Source: Chthonomonas calidirosea T49 (GTDB lineage Bacteria > Armatimonadota > Chthonomonadetes > Chthonomonadales > Chthonomonadaceae). From it: 64,000 bases of DNA. Under the pieces are notes generated by a model that saw nothing but the letters and a program-made list of their open reading frames with translations, did no database searches and was not told the DNA's origin. Below, piece after piece: positions 34,686-43,010 of the stretch. The position numbers and the translations under genes are program-made. Numbering within the stretch: the first letter of the stretch is position 1; each line of letters opens with the position of its first letter. The DNA lies in assembly GCF_000427095.1 (NCBI RefSeq), contig NC_021487.1, positions 1,294,924 through 1,358,923 of the forward strand. The letters run 5' to 3'.

Positions 34686-36096
34686 AACGACGCGCGCTCT
34701 CTTGGCTCTTGCGGTGTCTATCCTGTTTTGGCTCGTTACACCCCCCTGTGCCCGACCTGTAGCTGGCGAGAAAAACCCTACGTTACAACTTCCTCCACTC
34801 CACTTTAAGACAAGCCACCTCGCCAACGGTCTAAAGGTCATCACCTTAGAAGATCATCATGCACCGGTGGTGACGCTGGAAATCTGGTATCACGTCGGCA
34901 GCAAAGAGGAGCCGCCAGGAAAACACGGCTTTGCGCATCTCTTCGAACACCTCATGTTTAAAGGAACCTCTCATCTGAAACCAGGAGATTGGGACCGCTA
35001 CATCAACGGTGTTGGGGGCGACGACAACGCCGACACCTACTTCGATAGAACGCGCTACTATGAGACGGTGCCATCTAACGCGCTTGACATGGTGCTTTGG
35101 ATGGAAGCCGACCGCATGGCTAACTTGAGGGTAGACCAAGCGAACATGGTTTCAGAGCGTGCTGTTGTGGAGGAGGAGCATCGCATGGATGTGGAGAACG
35201 CTCCTTACGGACGCCAAGAAGAGCTGCTGCTCTCTATGCTCTACCCTCCGAATCACCCCTATGGTCATACCACGATCGGAAGCAAGACCGACCTCGACCA
35301 CGCAACGCTCCGGGATGTGCAGGCCTTCCACACCGAATACTACCGACCAGATAACGCCACCCTCGTGCTTGTGGGAGATTTCCAAACGCAACAAGCACTT
35401 CAGGCCATTCGCAAGTTCTTTGGCACTATTCCTAACCCACCTAGCCCACCGCGACGCTACCCCGTGCCCCGCGTCGTTCAAAAGGCTCCGAAAGAGCAAA
35501 CGGTTACCGATCCCCTCGCCCCCCTGCCCCTTGTTACCCTGGCATTTCGTATCCCAAAAGCCGACGATCCGGCAACCCCCGTGTTGGAGGTCATTAGCAA
35601 TCTCCTCTCCAACGGAGATAGCTCGCGCCTCTACCGTGTTTTGGTTCGCCAAACACAGCTAGCTAACAGCGTGAGCGCCTATCCGAACAGCTTACAGATA
35701 GGAGGGTGGTTTGAGTGCGATGTTAGCCTAAACGCAGGGGTTTCGCCGCAAAAGGTTATTCGCCTTCTGCAACAAGAGTTTGCTACACTTCGCAGTCAAC
35801 TTGTGTCGCCTATGGAGCTAGCCAAGGCAAAACGCCAAGCCCTTGTAGCCCGTATCTTCAGCCTCCTCTCCACTGAGGAGAAGGCCGATGCGCTTGGCGA
35901 AGCCGATCTGTACTACGGTAACCCTGCCGAAGTAAACCAGGAGATCGCCTCGATTCAAAGGGTGAGCGCAGAGGACATACGACGTGTCGCCCGTCGCTAT
36001 TTCGCACCGCATCTCTTCAACATCCTGATCATGCTTCCACCTACCGCTTCCTCATCCTCAGCTCGCACGCCCCACCAGGAGGATCGCCCCAAATGA
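34669..36096 (+). CDS. M16 zinc peptidase, catalytically complete
   Basis: The 475-residue exported protein (N-terminal hydrophobic segment ALLALAVSILFWLVTPPC) has the inverted zinc motif HLFEH in HGFAHLFEHLMFKGTSH and the third ligand Glu in VVEEEHRM, so it should be active. GLKVITLEDHHAPVVTLEIWYHVGS and YRPDNATLVLVGDF are typical family strands. M16 peptidases cut unfolded peptides inside a clamshell. It overlaps the next M16 gene by 4 bases; such pairs often form heterodimers with one active and one structural subunit. Confidence 0.9.
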   Translation: MAYPLKTTRALLALAVSILFWLVTPPCARPVAGEKNPTLQLPPLHFKTSHLANGLKVITLEDHHAPVVTLEIWYHVGSKEEPPGKHGFAHLFEHLMFKGTSHLKPGDWDRYINGVGGDDNADTYFDRTRYYETVPSNALDMVLWMEADRMANLRVDQANMVSERAVVEEEHRMDVENAPYGRQEELLLSMLYPPNHPYGHTTIGSKTDLDHATLRDVQAFHTEYYRPDNATLVLVGDFQTQQALQAIRKFFGTIPNPPSPPRRYPVPRVVQKAPKEQTVTDPLAPLPLVTLAFRIPKADDPATPVLEVISNLLSNGDSSRLYRVLVRQTQLANSVSAYPNSLQIGGWFECDVSLNAGVSPQKVIRLLQQEFATLRSQLVSPMELAKAKRQALVARIFSLLSTEEKADALGEADLYYGNPAEVNQEIASIQRVSAEDIRRVARRYFAPHLFNILIMLPPTASSSSARTPHQEDRPK

Positions 36097-38291
36097 AACT
36101 CGTTAAACGTTGTGCCATGTCCTATCGCCTGCTCTCTTTTTTCAAGAGCCTTAGCTCTCTTGCTGCCCTGCTCTTCACGCAGCGACTGCTCTACGCGCAG
36201 ATCGCGCCGGGCGGGCTTACCTCACCTCCGTCCCCTGCCAATCTGCCTTCCTTTGTTCTGCCCACAGTGCTGCGTTGGAACCTGCCTAACGGGCTGCATG
36301 TGGCATTCGCACCTGACCATCGGCAACCGGCTCTCTGGGTAGACCTTGCGGTGCCGGCCGGCTCGGTCTATGATCCTCCACAGAAGGTAGGTTTGGCAGC
36401 GATGACGGTGCGCCTGCTGGATAAAGGCACTCAACACCGCACAGCAGCCCAAATCGCCCAACAGATTGACCAGCTTGGCGCCACGTTCTCCACCACCGTA
36501 GGGCGTGACTATCTGTTTCTTAGCCTGCAAGGACTTAGCGATGACGCGCGTTCCCTTTTCGATCTGCTCTCCGATGTGGCGCTGCATCCCCAGTTTCCCC
36601 CGTCGGAGGTGGCAAAAGAGCGAACCCAGCTCGTAAACGAGATCGCAGCCGAACTCTCCGATGCCTCCACCCTCGCTACCGCAGCGCTGGACCGCCTTGT
36701 TTACGGTGCCCATCCCTATGGAGACTACCCAAAAGGCACCCCGGAGACACTCAAAGCCATTCGTCCTGACGACCTCAAACAGTTTCATCAAACGCATTTT
36801 GTGCCCAACGGTTCCACGCTGTTTATTGTGGGAGATCTCCCCGTGGCTCTGGCACACAAGCTCGCACAAACCTACTTTGGCAGCTGGCCACCCAGCCAAC
36901 AGGCTGCAGAGGCGCCCCCCGCCCCAGAATCCTATACCCACAGCTCTTTCGTTGTGATCCATCGCCCAGATGCTGCACAGACGGCCATCAGCATTGGGGT
37001 GCTTACGTCGGGCTACACGGCTCCGAACCGTATCGCTGCCGATGTGGCGGCCAGCGTGCTTGGTGGAGGTGAGTTTAATTCGCGATTAAACCGTGCCATT
37101 CGTGAGCAGCGCGGCCTTGCCTACTATGCCTACTGCCGCATTACACGCCATCGGTATGCCGGATCCCTGGAGGCTGTAACGCTCACCAAAACCGCCTCCA
37201 CCGGCGAGGTCGTACGCCTTGCACTCGACCTGATTCGAGGCATTGGGCAACAACCTATTCCTGCAAAAGAGTTGAAGGAGAGCCAGCGTTACCTGATCGG
37301 CTCGTTTTTCATTCGAAGTGCTACCCCACGAGGTTTTCTCACAGCCCTTGAACCGGCTCTCTTGTACGGCCAAGGCCCCCAAGAGCTGGCCGATTATGCC
37401 TCACAGGTGCAAGCCGTTACACCCCAACAGGCGGAGGAGGCTATGGCACACTTGCCGCTCGCCCATCCTATCGTCGTATTGGTAGGGAACGCACCCGCAA
37501 TCGTTCCTCAGATCCGCTCGCTTGGCTCCGTAGCGGTGATTCCGGAAAACCAGGTAGACCTGCTCTCCCCAACGCTTCAAAGTGCCGTTGCCTCCGACAC
37601 AACGCCCTCCTCTCGTGCCGAGGCGAAGGCTCTTTTCCAAGAGGTGTGGCAAGCCCATGGGGGCGATGCGCTCAAATCGCTTCAAACCTTGCAGTTAAAG
37701 GGCAAGGGAAGCTTCTCTCCTCCAGGGCTCGCGACAAATAACCCCCTGCCGATCTCGTCCTTCACTTTCACTTTTCAAGCACCCGACCGCATGCGCATGG
37801 ACCTGCAAACCGATTTTGGCCCGGTCTCCATCGGAGTGCCCGGCGATGCGACTCCCTGGTTCTCTTTGGGAGTTCCGCAGGATGCGCCCGCCATTGTTGT
37901 GCAGATCGCCTCAGCCACCAATCTACTGCATCTGCTCCTTGCGGCCAAAGAGGGCAAAGAGACCATTCGTTCTGTGCCCGATTTGAAGACCGATGCCGGC
38001 TCTCTGCCCGGATTTGCGTTGACGACCCCGCAAGGGCAAACCGTGCAACTCTATCTTGATCCACAAACCCATCTCGTCCAACGCATTGTCGCTCCAGGAA
38101 CGGCCGATAACCCCACGATCACGGCCACACTGAAAAACTACCACTCTGTCAACGGCGTGCAGCTACCCCAACAGATCACGGTGACGCAAGACAAAGCGAC
38201 CCTCATGGAGTTAGACATCACCGATTCCCAAGCAAATGTTAAGGTGGATGACACGATCTTCACCAAGCCCAAAACCGCAAGCAATCCTTGA
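36093..38291 (+). CDS. Inactive M16-like partner with extra C-terminal domain
   Basis: The 732-residue exported protein has two M16 domains over residues ~50-470 (LPNGLHVAFAPDHRQPALWVDLAVPAGS, GAHPYGDYPKGTPETLKAI, GGGEFNSRLNRAIREQRGLAY), but the HxxEH segment reads GLAAMTVRLLDKG, so zinc ligands are missing. The retained arginine-tyrosine side (RGLAYY) is typical of the non-catalytic partner. Residues ~500-732 (ALKSLQTLQLKGKGSF, MDLQTDFGPVSI, VQLYLDPQTHLVQRIV) look like a LolA/LppX-type lipoprotein-binding fold. Coupled to the active peptidase by ATGA. Confidence 0.85.
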   Translation: MKLVKRCAMSYRLLSFFKSLSSLAALLFTQRLLYAQIAPGGLTSPPSPANLPSFVLPTVLRWNLPNGLHVAFAPDHRQPALWVDLAVPAGSVYDPPQKVGLAAMTVRLLDKGTQHRTAAQIAQQIDQLGATFSTTVGRDYLFLSLQGLSDDARSLFDLLSDVALHPQFPPSEVAKERTQLVNEIAAELSDASTLATAALDRLVYGAHPYGDYPKGTPETLKAIRPDDLKQFHQTHFVPNGSTLFIVGDLPVALAHKLAQTYFGSWPPSQQAAEAPPAPESYTHSSFVVIHRPDAAQTAISIGVLTSGYTAPNRIAADVAASVLGGGEFNSRLNRAIREQRGLAYYAYCRITRHRYAGSLEAVTLTKTASTGEVVRLALDLIRGIGQQPIPAKELKESQRYLIGSFFIRSATPRGFLTALEPALLYGQGPQELADYASQVQAVTPQQAEEAMAHLPLAHPIVVLVGNAPAIVPQIRSLGSVAVIPENQVDLLSPTLQSAVASDTTPSSRAEAKALFQEVWQAHGGDALKSLQTLQLKGKGSFSPPGLATNNPLPISSFTFTFQAPDRMRMDLQTDFGPVSIGVPGDATPWFSLGVPQDAPAIVVQIASATNLLHLLLAAKEGKETIRSVPDLKTDAGSLPGFALTTPQGQTVQLYLDPQTHLVQRIVAPGTADNPTITATLKNYHSVNGVQLPQQITVTQDKATLMELDITDSQANVKVDDTIFTKPKTASNP

Positions 38292-38324
38292 GGAGAGCGG
38301 TCGTAGGAGCGGGTGATAGCAAAC

Positions 38325-38801
38325 CTACGCCGTTTCAATGGCTAGATGATGCTCGTTACAGATGGCCTTGAGGAGGCCGTCTGTGGCCTTATCAAGCAGC
38401 TCATAAACAAGTGCGAACTCGCCTGTATAGTAGGGGTCGGGCACCTCTAGCCTCCCTAGTTCCGGTGCGAACTCCATAATAAGCCTTGCCTTCTCTCCGC
38501 CCGGCGCCATCTGCCGAATGTAGGTGAGATTGCTGCAGTCCATGGCGAGAATGTAGTCAAAGCGCCGAAGGTCTGAAGCCTCCAACAGGCGCGCACGGTG
38601 CTCATAAGCGATACCATGCTGTTGCAGCAGGGCTTGTGTGCCTGGGTGCAGCGGCTCCCCGATAAACCATCCCCCCGTTCCCGCCGAGTCGGCCTCTATT
38701 TTATGCGCTAAGCCCGCCCGTTGGACTTTTTGGACAAAAAGCGCCTCTGCCATAGGCGACCTACAGATGTTTCCCAAACAGACAAACAGAACCCGTATCA
38801 T
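38325..38801 (-). CDS. Low-molecular-weight protein tyrosine phosphatase
   Basis: Start set at ATG 38801 because the domain begins directly (IRVLFVCLGNICRSPMAEALF). The P-loop C-x5-R is CLGNICR, and the general-acid Asp is in VPDPYYTGEF near the end; both are intact, so it should be an active cysteine phosphatase of the arsenate-reductase-like LMW-PTP fold. In bacteria such enzymes often control polysaccharide kinases, but no such kinase is adjacent. Confidence 0.93.
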   Translation of the reverse strand: MIRVLFVCLGNICRSPMAEALFVQKVQRAGLAHKIEADSAGTGGWFIGEPLHPGTQALLQQHGIAYEHRARLLEASDLRRFDYILAMDCSNLTYIRQMAPGGEKARLIMEFAPELGRLEVPDPYYTGEFALVYELLDKATDGLLKAICNEHHLAIETA

Positions 38802-38884
38802 TCGAAGGAATCCCTCTTTCATAGCGTAAAATTTGACACAGATGCGCTTGCCACTAGTTTTTGGTGAAGGTCTTCTCTATTGGC

Positions 38885-39109
38885 CTACTTCGGCTTTCGC
38901 GAGCGTGGTAGAAACGACAACGACCCCTCTTTTGCAGCCGTCTCCTCCAATAGAGCTTGATAGGGATCACGTCGTGCTAAATCATCGCGTTCGGTAAGCA
39001 GAAAACGCTCGATACGACGCTGGAGGCGCAGAAAGCTGCGAAGGACCACCAGCAGAAGCCCTCCAATTAACAAGACGCCGAAGCCAACTATCCAAAGTCG
39101 CATGGTCAT
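38885..39109 (-). CDS. Small single-span membrane protein, unknown
   Basis: The 74-residue product has one hydrophobic span (about residues 5-24, LWIVGFGVLLIGGLLLVVL) and a basic, charged tail (RLQRRIERFLLTERDDLARR). No family is recognised. Supported only by composition and its position between two minus-strand genes. Confidence 0.45.
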   Translation of the reverse strand: MTMRLWIVGFGVLLIGGLLLVVLRSFLRLQRRIERFLLTERDDLARRDPYQALLEETAAKEGSLSFLPRSRKPK

Positions 39110-39335
39110 GAAAGTATTTACCTTTAGATTCTACCCTGTCATAACCTCCTCGTTGCCTCTTTCTTCCGCATCGAGAAAGAGGATGGGAGAGGAGCTGGAC
39201 AGGTTAGACCCACCTCCTGATATTGGTAGACCCTAAACAGTGAGGACTCACGGCCCCTTCTTTCCTATTCCTACGATGTGAGATGCAGGGTGTATCTCAA
39301 GAGTTTGGAGGCCAACCGAATCATTTCGCTCCTAT

Positions 39336-40190
39336 TTAGCTCTTTCGGTTGGTACGCGCCGGTCCGTGGTCTTGACCGCCCGGATGGAAGGGCACAGGAA
39401 CATACTCCACCGAGGGTCGTCGTTGATGCGCTTGCGGGTAGAGCGCCATGAGCTCGTAAATCTCTTCGGGAATGCCGGTGCGTACCGGAAGGCCCATCTC
39501 TTGAGCCTCCGCCACAGTAATCGGGTAGTCGTGTGTCCAGCGCCCCTCACTCAGCGTGCGGGCCAGGGCACGACCACGCTCCTCTCCCAACCGCGGACTT
39601 ACAAGGCGGTAGACCGTCTCTTCCACTTGTCGGATGGCCTTTTCGGCGATGTCGGCTAAAATGAGCGTGCGATCGTCGCGGTTAGGGTTCGGGGTGCGCA
39701 ACGCCGCTAAGATGGAGGCAGCCGGATACTCTCCTAGTTGAGGGTCTACGGGACCGAGCACGGCGTTTTCATCCATAATCACCTCATCGGCAGCAAGCGC
39801 AATAAGCGTTCCCCCCGACATCGCATAGTGCGGTACAAACACGGTGACCTTTCCCGGATGCTGCGCTAGTGCGTGAGCGATCTGCCCGGCAGCAAGGACA
39901 AGCCCTCCAGGAGTATGCAGGATTAGGTCAATGGCCATATCGGGCGGCGTAAGGCGGATAGCGCGAAGAACTCGCTCTGAGTCTTCAATATCAATGAAGC
40001 GTAAAATGGGGAATCCCAAAAAGCTCATGGTCTCTTGTCGGTGAATGAGGGTGATGACTTGTGAGTCGCGCTGTTTGCCAAACTGCATCAGGCGCTTCAT
40101 CCGCTCGTAGGTTAGCATCTGTTGTTGAAACAGCGGTGCAACAGATGAGATGATCAGAAAGAGCCAGAAAAGCTGAAAGATAGGGTCCAC
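39336..40190 (-). CDS. Membrane-anchored SDH/ClpP-fold serine protease
   Basis: The 284-residue protein has an N-terminal membrane helix (about residues 4-22), then a ClpP/crotonase fold: IDLILHTPGGLVLAAGQIAHAL, the nucleophile Ser in HYAMSGGTLIALAADEVIMDENAVLGPVDPQLG, and a helix with His candidates. This matches the serine dehydrogenase proteinase family related to SppA and ClpP. It may degrade membrane or signal-peptide fragments. It lies 39 bases downstream of a rhomboid protease gene on the same strand, suggesting joint membrane-protein turnover. Confidence 0.85.
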   Translation of the reverse strand: MDPIFQLFWLFLIISSVAPLFQQQMLTYERMKRLMQFGKQRDSQVITLIHRQETMSFLGFPILRFIDIEDSERVLRAIRLTPPDMAIDLILHTPGGLVLAAGQIAHALAQHPGKVTVFVPHYAMSGGTLIALAADEVIMDENAVLGPVDPQLGEYPAASILAALRTPNPNRDDRTLILADIAEKAIRQVEETVYRLVSPRLGEERGRALARTLSEGRWTHDYPITVAEAQEMGLPVRTGIPEEIYELMALYPQAHQRRPSVEYVPVPFHPGGQDHGPARTNRKS

Positions 40191-40229
40191 GCGTTATACT
40201 CCTTTCATAAGAGATGGATAGGTATCTGG

Positions 40230-40937
40230 CTAATAGGGATAACCGCCCCGATACCGATAGCGAGGTGGTGGTTGTGGGCTGCTTGATAGCCACGGAAGCG
40301 CGGCGATCAACCCAAACACAAACCCACCGACATGTCCCCAGTAGGCCACCCCTCCCATATTGTAGAGCGTGGTGGTGAGCGCGGCTACACCGTTAAGATA
40401 CTGCTCTAAAAACCAAAAACCGATCCAGATGACGGCCGGCAGCTCGATGAACCACGGAAAGATGAAGATCGGAATGAGCGTTAAAACGCGCGCCTTGGGG
40501 TAGAACACAAGGTAAGCGGCCATGACCGCGGCAATAGCCCCACTCGCCCCTATCGTCGGTATCTGAGAAGAGGCAGAGGCAACGACCTGTAGAATGCCTG
40601 CGGCGATGCCTCCACAAAAATAGAACACAAGAAAGGGAATGGTGCCGAGGCGATCTTCTACATTATCGCCAAATATCCATAGGAACCACATGTTGCCCAA
40701 AATATGCAGCCATCCCCCATGCAGAAACATGCAGGTAATAAAGGTGGGCCAGTAGCGTAGCAGCCCACCGGGCTGCATCACATCGGCAGGTATCAATCCG
40801 TACCGAAGGACAAACAGCTGGAGCTGGTCAGGCGAAAGCTGCAGCTCGTGCAGAAAGATGGCGAAATTGATGAAAATGAGCGCCCATACCGCCGCAGGAA
40901 AACGACGGATGGGTGCGTTATCATGCAGTGGTAGCAT
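40230..40937 (-). CDS. Rhomboid intramembrane serine protease
   Basis: The 235-residue protein has six or seven hydrophobic spans, the rhomboid loop motif (WPTFITCMFLHGGWLHILGNMWFLWIFGDN), the nucleophile in TIGASGAIAAVMAAY (GxSG) and the catalytic His in YWGHVGGFVFGL. Both catalytic residues are present. Rhomboids cut transmembrane segments. Its start region (MLPLHDNAPIRRFPAAVW) fits the family. Confidence 0.93.
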   Translation of the reverse strand: MLPLHDNAPIRRFPAAVWALIFINFAIFLHELQLSPDQLQLFVLRYGLIPADVMQPGGLLRYWPTFITCMFLHGGWLHILGNMWFLWIFGDNVEDRLGTIPFLVFYFCGGIAAGILQVVASASSQIPTIGASGAIAAVMAAYLVFYPKARVLTLIPIFIFPWFIELPAVIWIGFWFLEQYLNGVAALTTTLYNMGGVAYWGHVGGFVFGLIAALPWLSSSPQPPPRYRYRGGYPY

Positions 40938-41010
40938 GGAATTTCCTCAGAAATAGAATAACCTATTTTGTACAGCGGCTCGATTAGTTGGCTGTAAGAT
41001 ACCCCAGATG

Positions 41011-42234
41011 CTAGGCGTTTTGTGATAGCTCGGAGGCACTTGGTTCTAGTCGAAACCGGAGAAAGGCCCCCACACCTCCATCCCGCGCGAAATGCTCTTG
41101 CTTAGATACTACCTCTACGCGTCCGGCATGGACAAGAGTCTCCTCCACCAGTTCGTCTTCGAGATCGAGCACATCTTCGTTCATCGTCTCACCGCAAAAG
41201 ACACATCTCCCTAGAGCCGTCCATAGCCCACCACAGTAGCCACATCGGTAGCCTTTACGCTGTACATCCGCATCAAGCACCAAAGTCTCTACCTCGCCAA
41301 AATACAGCGAGCGTAGTGTGCCCTCCACACCAACCACTGCGTAGCCATCGGCCTGCCACTCTTCGTAAAGTGTCTCTAACAGTTTCCGTTCGTAGGCCTG
41401 TCGCAAATCCGCCTCTACCGCCAAAACGGTGTCCCGTAGCTGCTCGAAAGAAGTATCGGCGGGCAGATCGAGATCGCGCACCCACAAAGCTCGCAGCTCA
41501 TTAGGTAGGCAATGGCGAAAATCCTCGAAAAGTTTCGAGTCGCCCCCAACGAGAATCTGCGATACCGGCCACTGGCGAAAAATCTCACGCATATTGGCAG
41601 CAACATGTTTTAGATGGCGACGAACATACTCTCCTACAAATCGTTCCACCCGTCGCTCCATCAGACCGCACCAACCACCTCCACGCAACCGGCGAGGCCA
41701 TTCGTCACGCACCGCATGAAGCTCCTCGATCTCTCCAAGCCGACTTCCGAATATGCGCCCTTCGGTGCCGCTGATCAACACGATCCCCGTGCGTGGGTAG
41801 TCGTCCACTAAACGCACTGCGGGTAGGATCAACGGATCGTAGTTCCATTCAAAACGTGAAGAAACCGGCCTTGGCAGAGGATAGTGACGCCACCAATTTC
41901 TGCCGGCACAGGAAAAGATCGCCAGCCCCATGCATCCGCCACGCGGAATAAAGGCGTCCAAAAACTCGCGACATCGTCTGATGTCTTCACGAGCGGCCTC
42001 ACGCACCTCATGAGGCAATCGGGGCCACTGCTCTTCTAGGACGATGTTCGCTTCATGAAGCAGCGAATGCCCCCGACTACGAAAGGTTTTTACCTCTTCT
42101 TGGGGCTGGGTAGCCACGTAGAGGCTTAATAGCAGATAGGGCGCAGTCTGTAGCTGTATAAGGCTTTGCACATCGCGGTCTACTAACGAGATGCCGGAAG
42201 GCGTTTGAACAGTAGCAAGTATCGTTTCCGCCAT
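41011..42234 (-). CDS. eRF1-like protein of bacterial family 10 (baeRF10-type)
   Basis: Start set at ATG 42234, with AAAGGAGG upstream. The 407-residue protein has an N-terminal domain (VQSLIQLQTAPYLLLSLYVA), a central pelota/eRF1-like RNase H-type domain (GIVLISGTEGRIFGSRLGEI, SQILVGGDSKLFEDF), and a C-terminal zinc ribbon (CGYCGGLWTALGRCVFCG). Bacterial archaeo-eukaryotic release-factor relatives are thought to act on stalled or hibernating ribosomes; function of this subfamily is not established. Last gene of the clpC-sigma operon, 29 bases after the sigma factor. Confidence 0.7.
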   Translation of the reverse strand: MAETILATVQTPSGISLVDRDVQSLIQLQTAPYLLLSLYVATQPQEEVKTFRSRGHSLLHEANIVLEEQWPRLPHEVREAAREDIRRCREFLDAFIPRGGCMGLAIFSCAGRNWWRHYPLPRPVSSRFEWNYDPLILPAVRLVDDYPRTGIVLISGTEGRIFGSRLGEIEELHAVRDEWPRRLRGGGWCGLMERRVERFVGEYVRRHLKHVAANMREIFRQWPVSQILVGGDSKLFEDFRHCLPNELRALWVRDLDLPADTSFEQLRDTVLAVEADLRQAYERKLLETLYEEWQADGYAVVGVEGTLRSLYFGEVETLVLDADVQRKGYRCGYCGGLWTALGRCVFCGETMNEDVLDLEDELVEETLVHAGRVEVVSKQEHFARDGGVGAFLRFRLEPSASELSQNA

Positions 42235-42263
42235 TCTGTTGTTCCTCCTTTCTCCAGTTTGAT

Positions 42264-43010
42264 TTAGGCACTTTTCGCCTCCGCCAGAGTACGAGCTTGC
42301 GCCATCCACTTCTCTTTTGTCCGCGCGCTCGGAGTCTCATGCATACGGAAAAGCTGCCCTGGTAACTTCACCTCCACCCATCCATCCCGCACTAACGCGG
42401 AAGCGAGTTGTGCCCTTGCAAACGCTACCCACCTTCGCACCCTATTAGGAGTTGTCTCCAGCAGAGCGGCCACCTCTTTGTAGCTCATCCCTTCCACATC
42501 ATGATAGAGCAACGCCAGAGCGGGTCCGGTGGGTAACCGGCTCAACTGATGCTCTAGATAACGCTGAAACTCGTGTCGCTCCACGATCTCTTCTGGTAGC
42601 GGTCCGGGGGCTGGAAGTAGATCTAGCAGACGGCGACGGGTCTCATCAAAAGCTTCATCTATATCCCGCACCCGCAACGGTTCCTCCAACGAGCGCACCA
42701 CATAACGATGCTCCACTCGCCTACGTCGTACCTCCTCCTCCACCACTCGATAGGCGATGGCGCAAAGCCATGGATAGAGCCGTGTTTCCGGCAGATGGGA
42801 GGATTTAAGCGCGCGGGCGACCGTCTCAATAACCAGGTCTTCCGGTTCCAGCTCACGTGGCCTCAGATCGCCGAGCGCCTCATGGTAGCGCAAGTGTCGT
42901 CGAATACATTGGCGCAAACGCGGCAGAAGGGCTTCTAGCCGTTTTTCGAGGCCGCGACGAGATTCGTCGCGGCTCTCATTTGCCTGAATCAGATCGATCT
43001 GCTGGCTCAT
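42264..43010 (-). CDS. ECF-type sigma-70 family factor
   Basis: The 248-residue protein has sigma region 2 (LEPEDLVIETVARALKSSHLPETRLYPWLCAIAYRVVEEEVRRRR) and region 4 (LSRLPTGPALALLYHDVEGMSYKEVAALLETTPNRVRRWVAFARAQL) with a long linker and a ~45-residue tail. No anti-sigma gene is adjacent. It overlaps clpC by 4 bases, so protease, sigma factor and eRF1-like protein are translated together. Confidence 0.9.
   Translation of the reverse strand: MSQQIDLIQANESRDESRRGLEKRLEALLPRLRQCIRRHLRYHEALGDLRPRELEPEDLVIETVARALKSSHLPETRLYPWLCAIAYRVVEEEVRRRRVEHRYVVRSLEEPLRVRDIDEAFDETRRRLLDLLPAPGPLPEEIVERHEFQRYLEHQLSRLPTGPALALLYHDVEGMSYKEVAALLETTPNRVRRWVAFARAQLASALVRDGWVEVKLPGQLFRMHETPSARTKEKWMAQARTLAEAKSA

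Noticed and set aside
39312..39352. Inverted repeat CCAACCGAA / TTCGGTTGG at the end of the SDH protease gene
   Set aside because: The loop is over 20 bases, contains the stop codon, and no T run follows on the minus strand.
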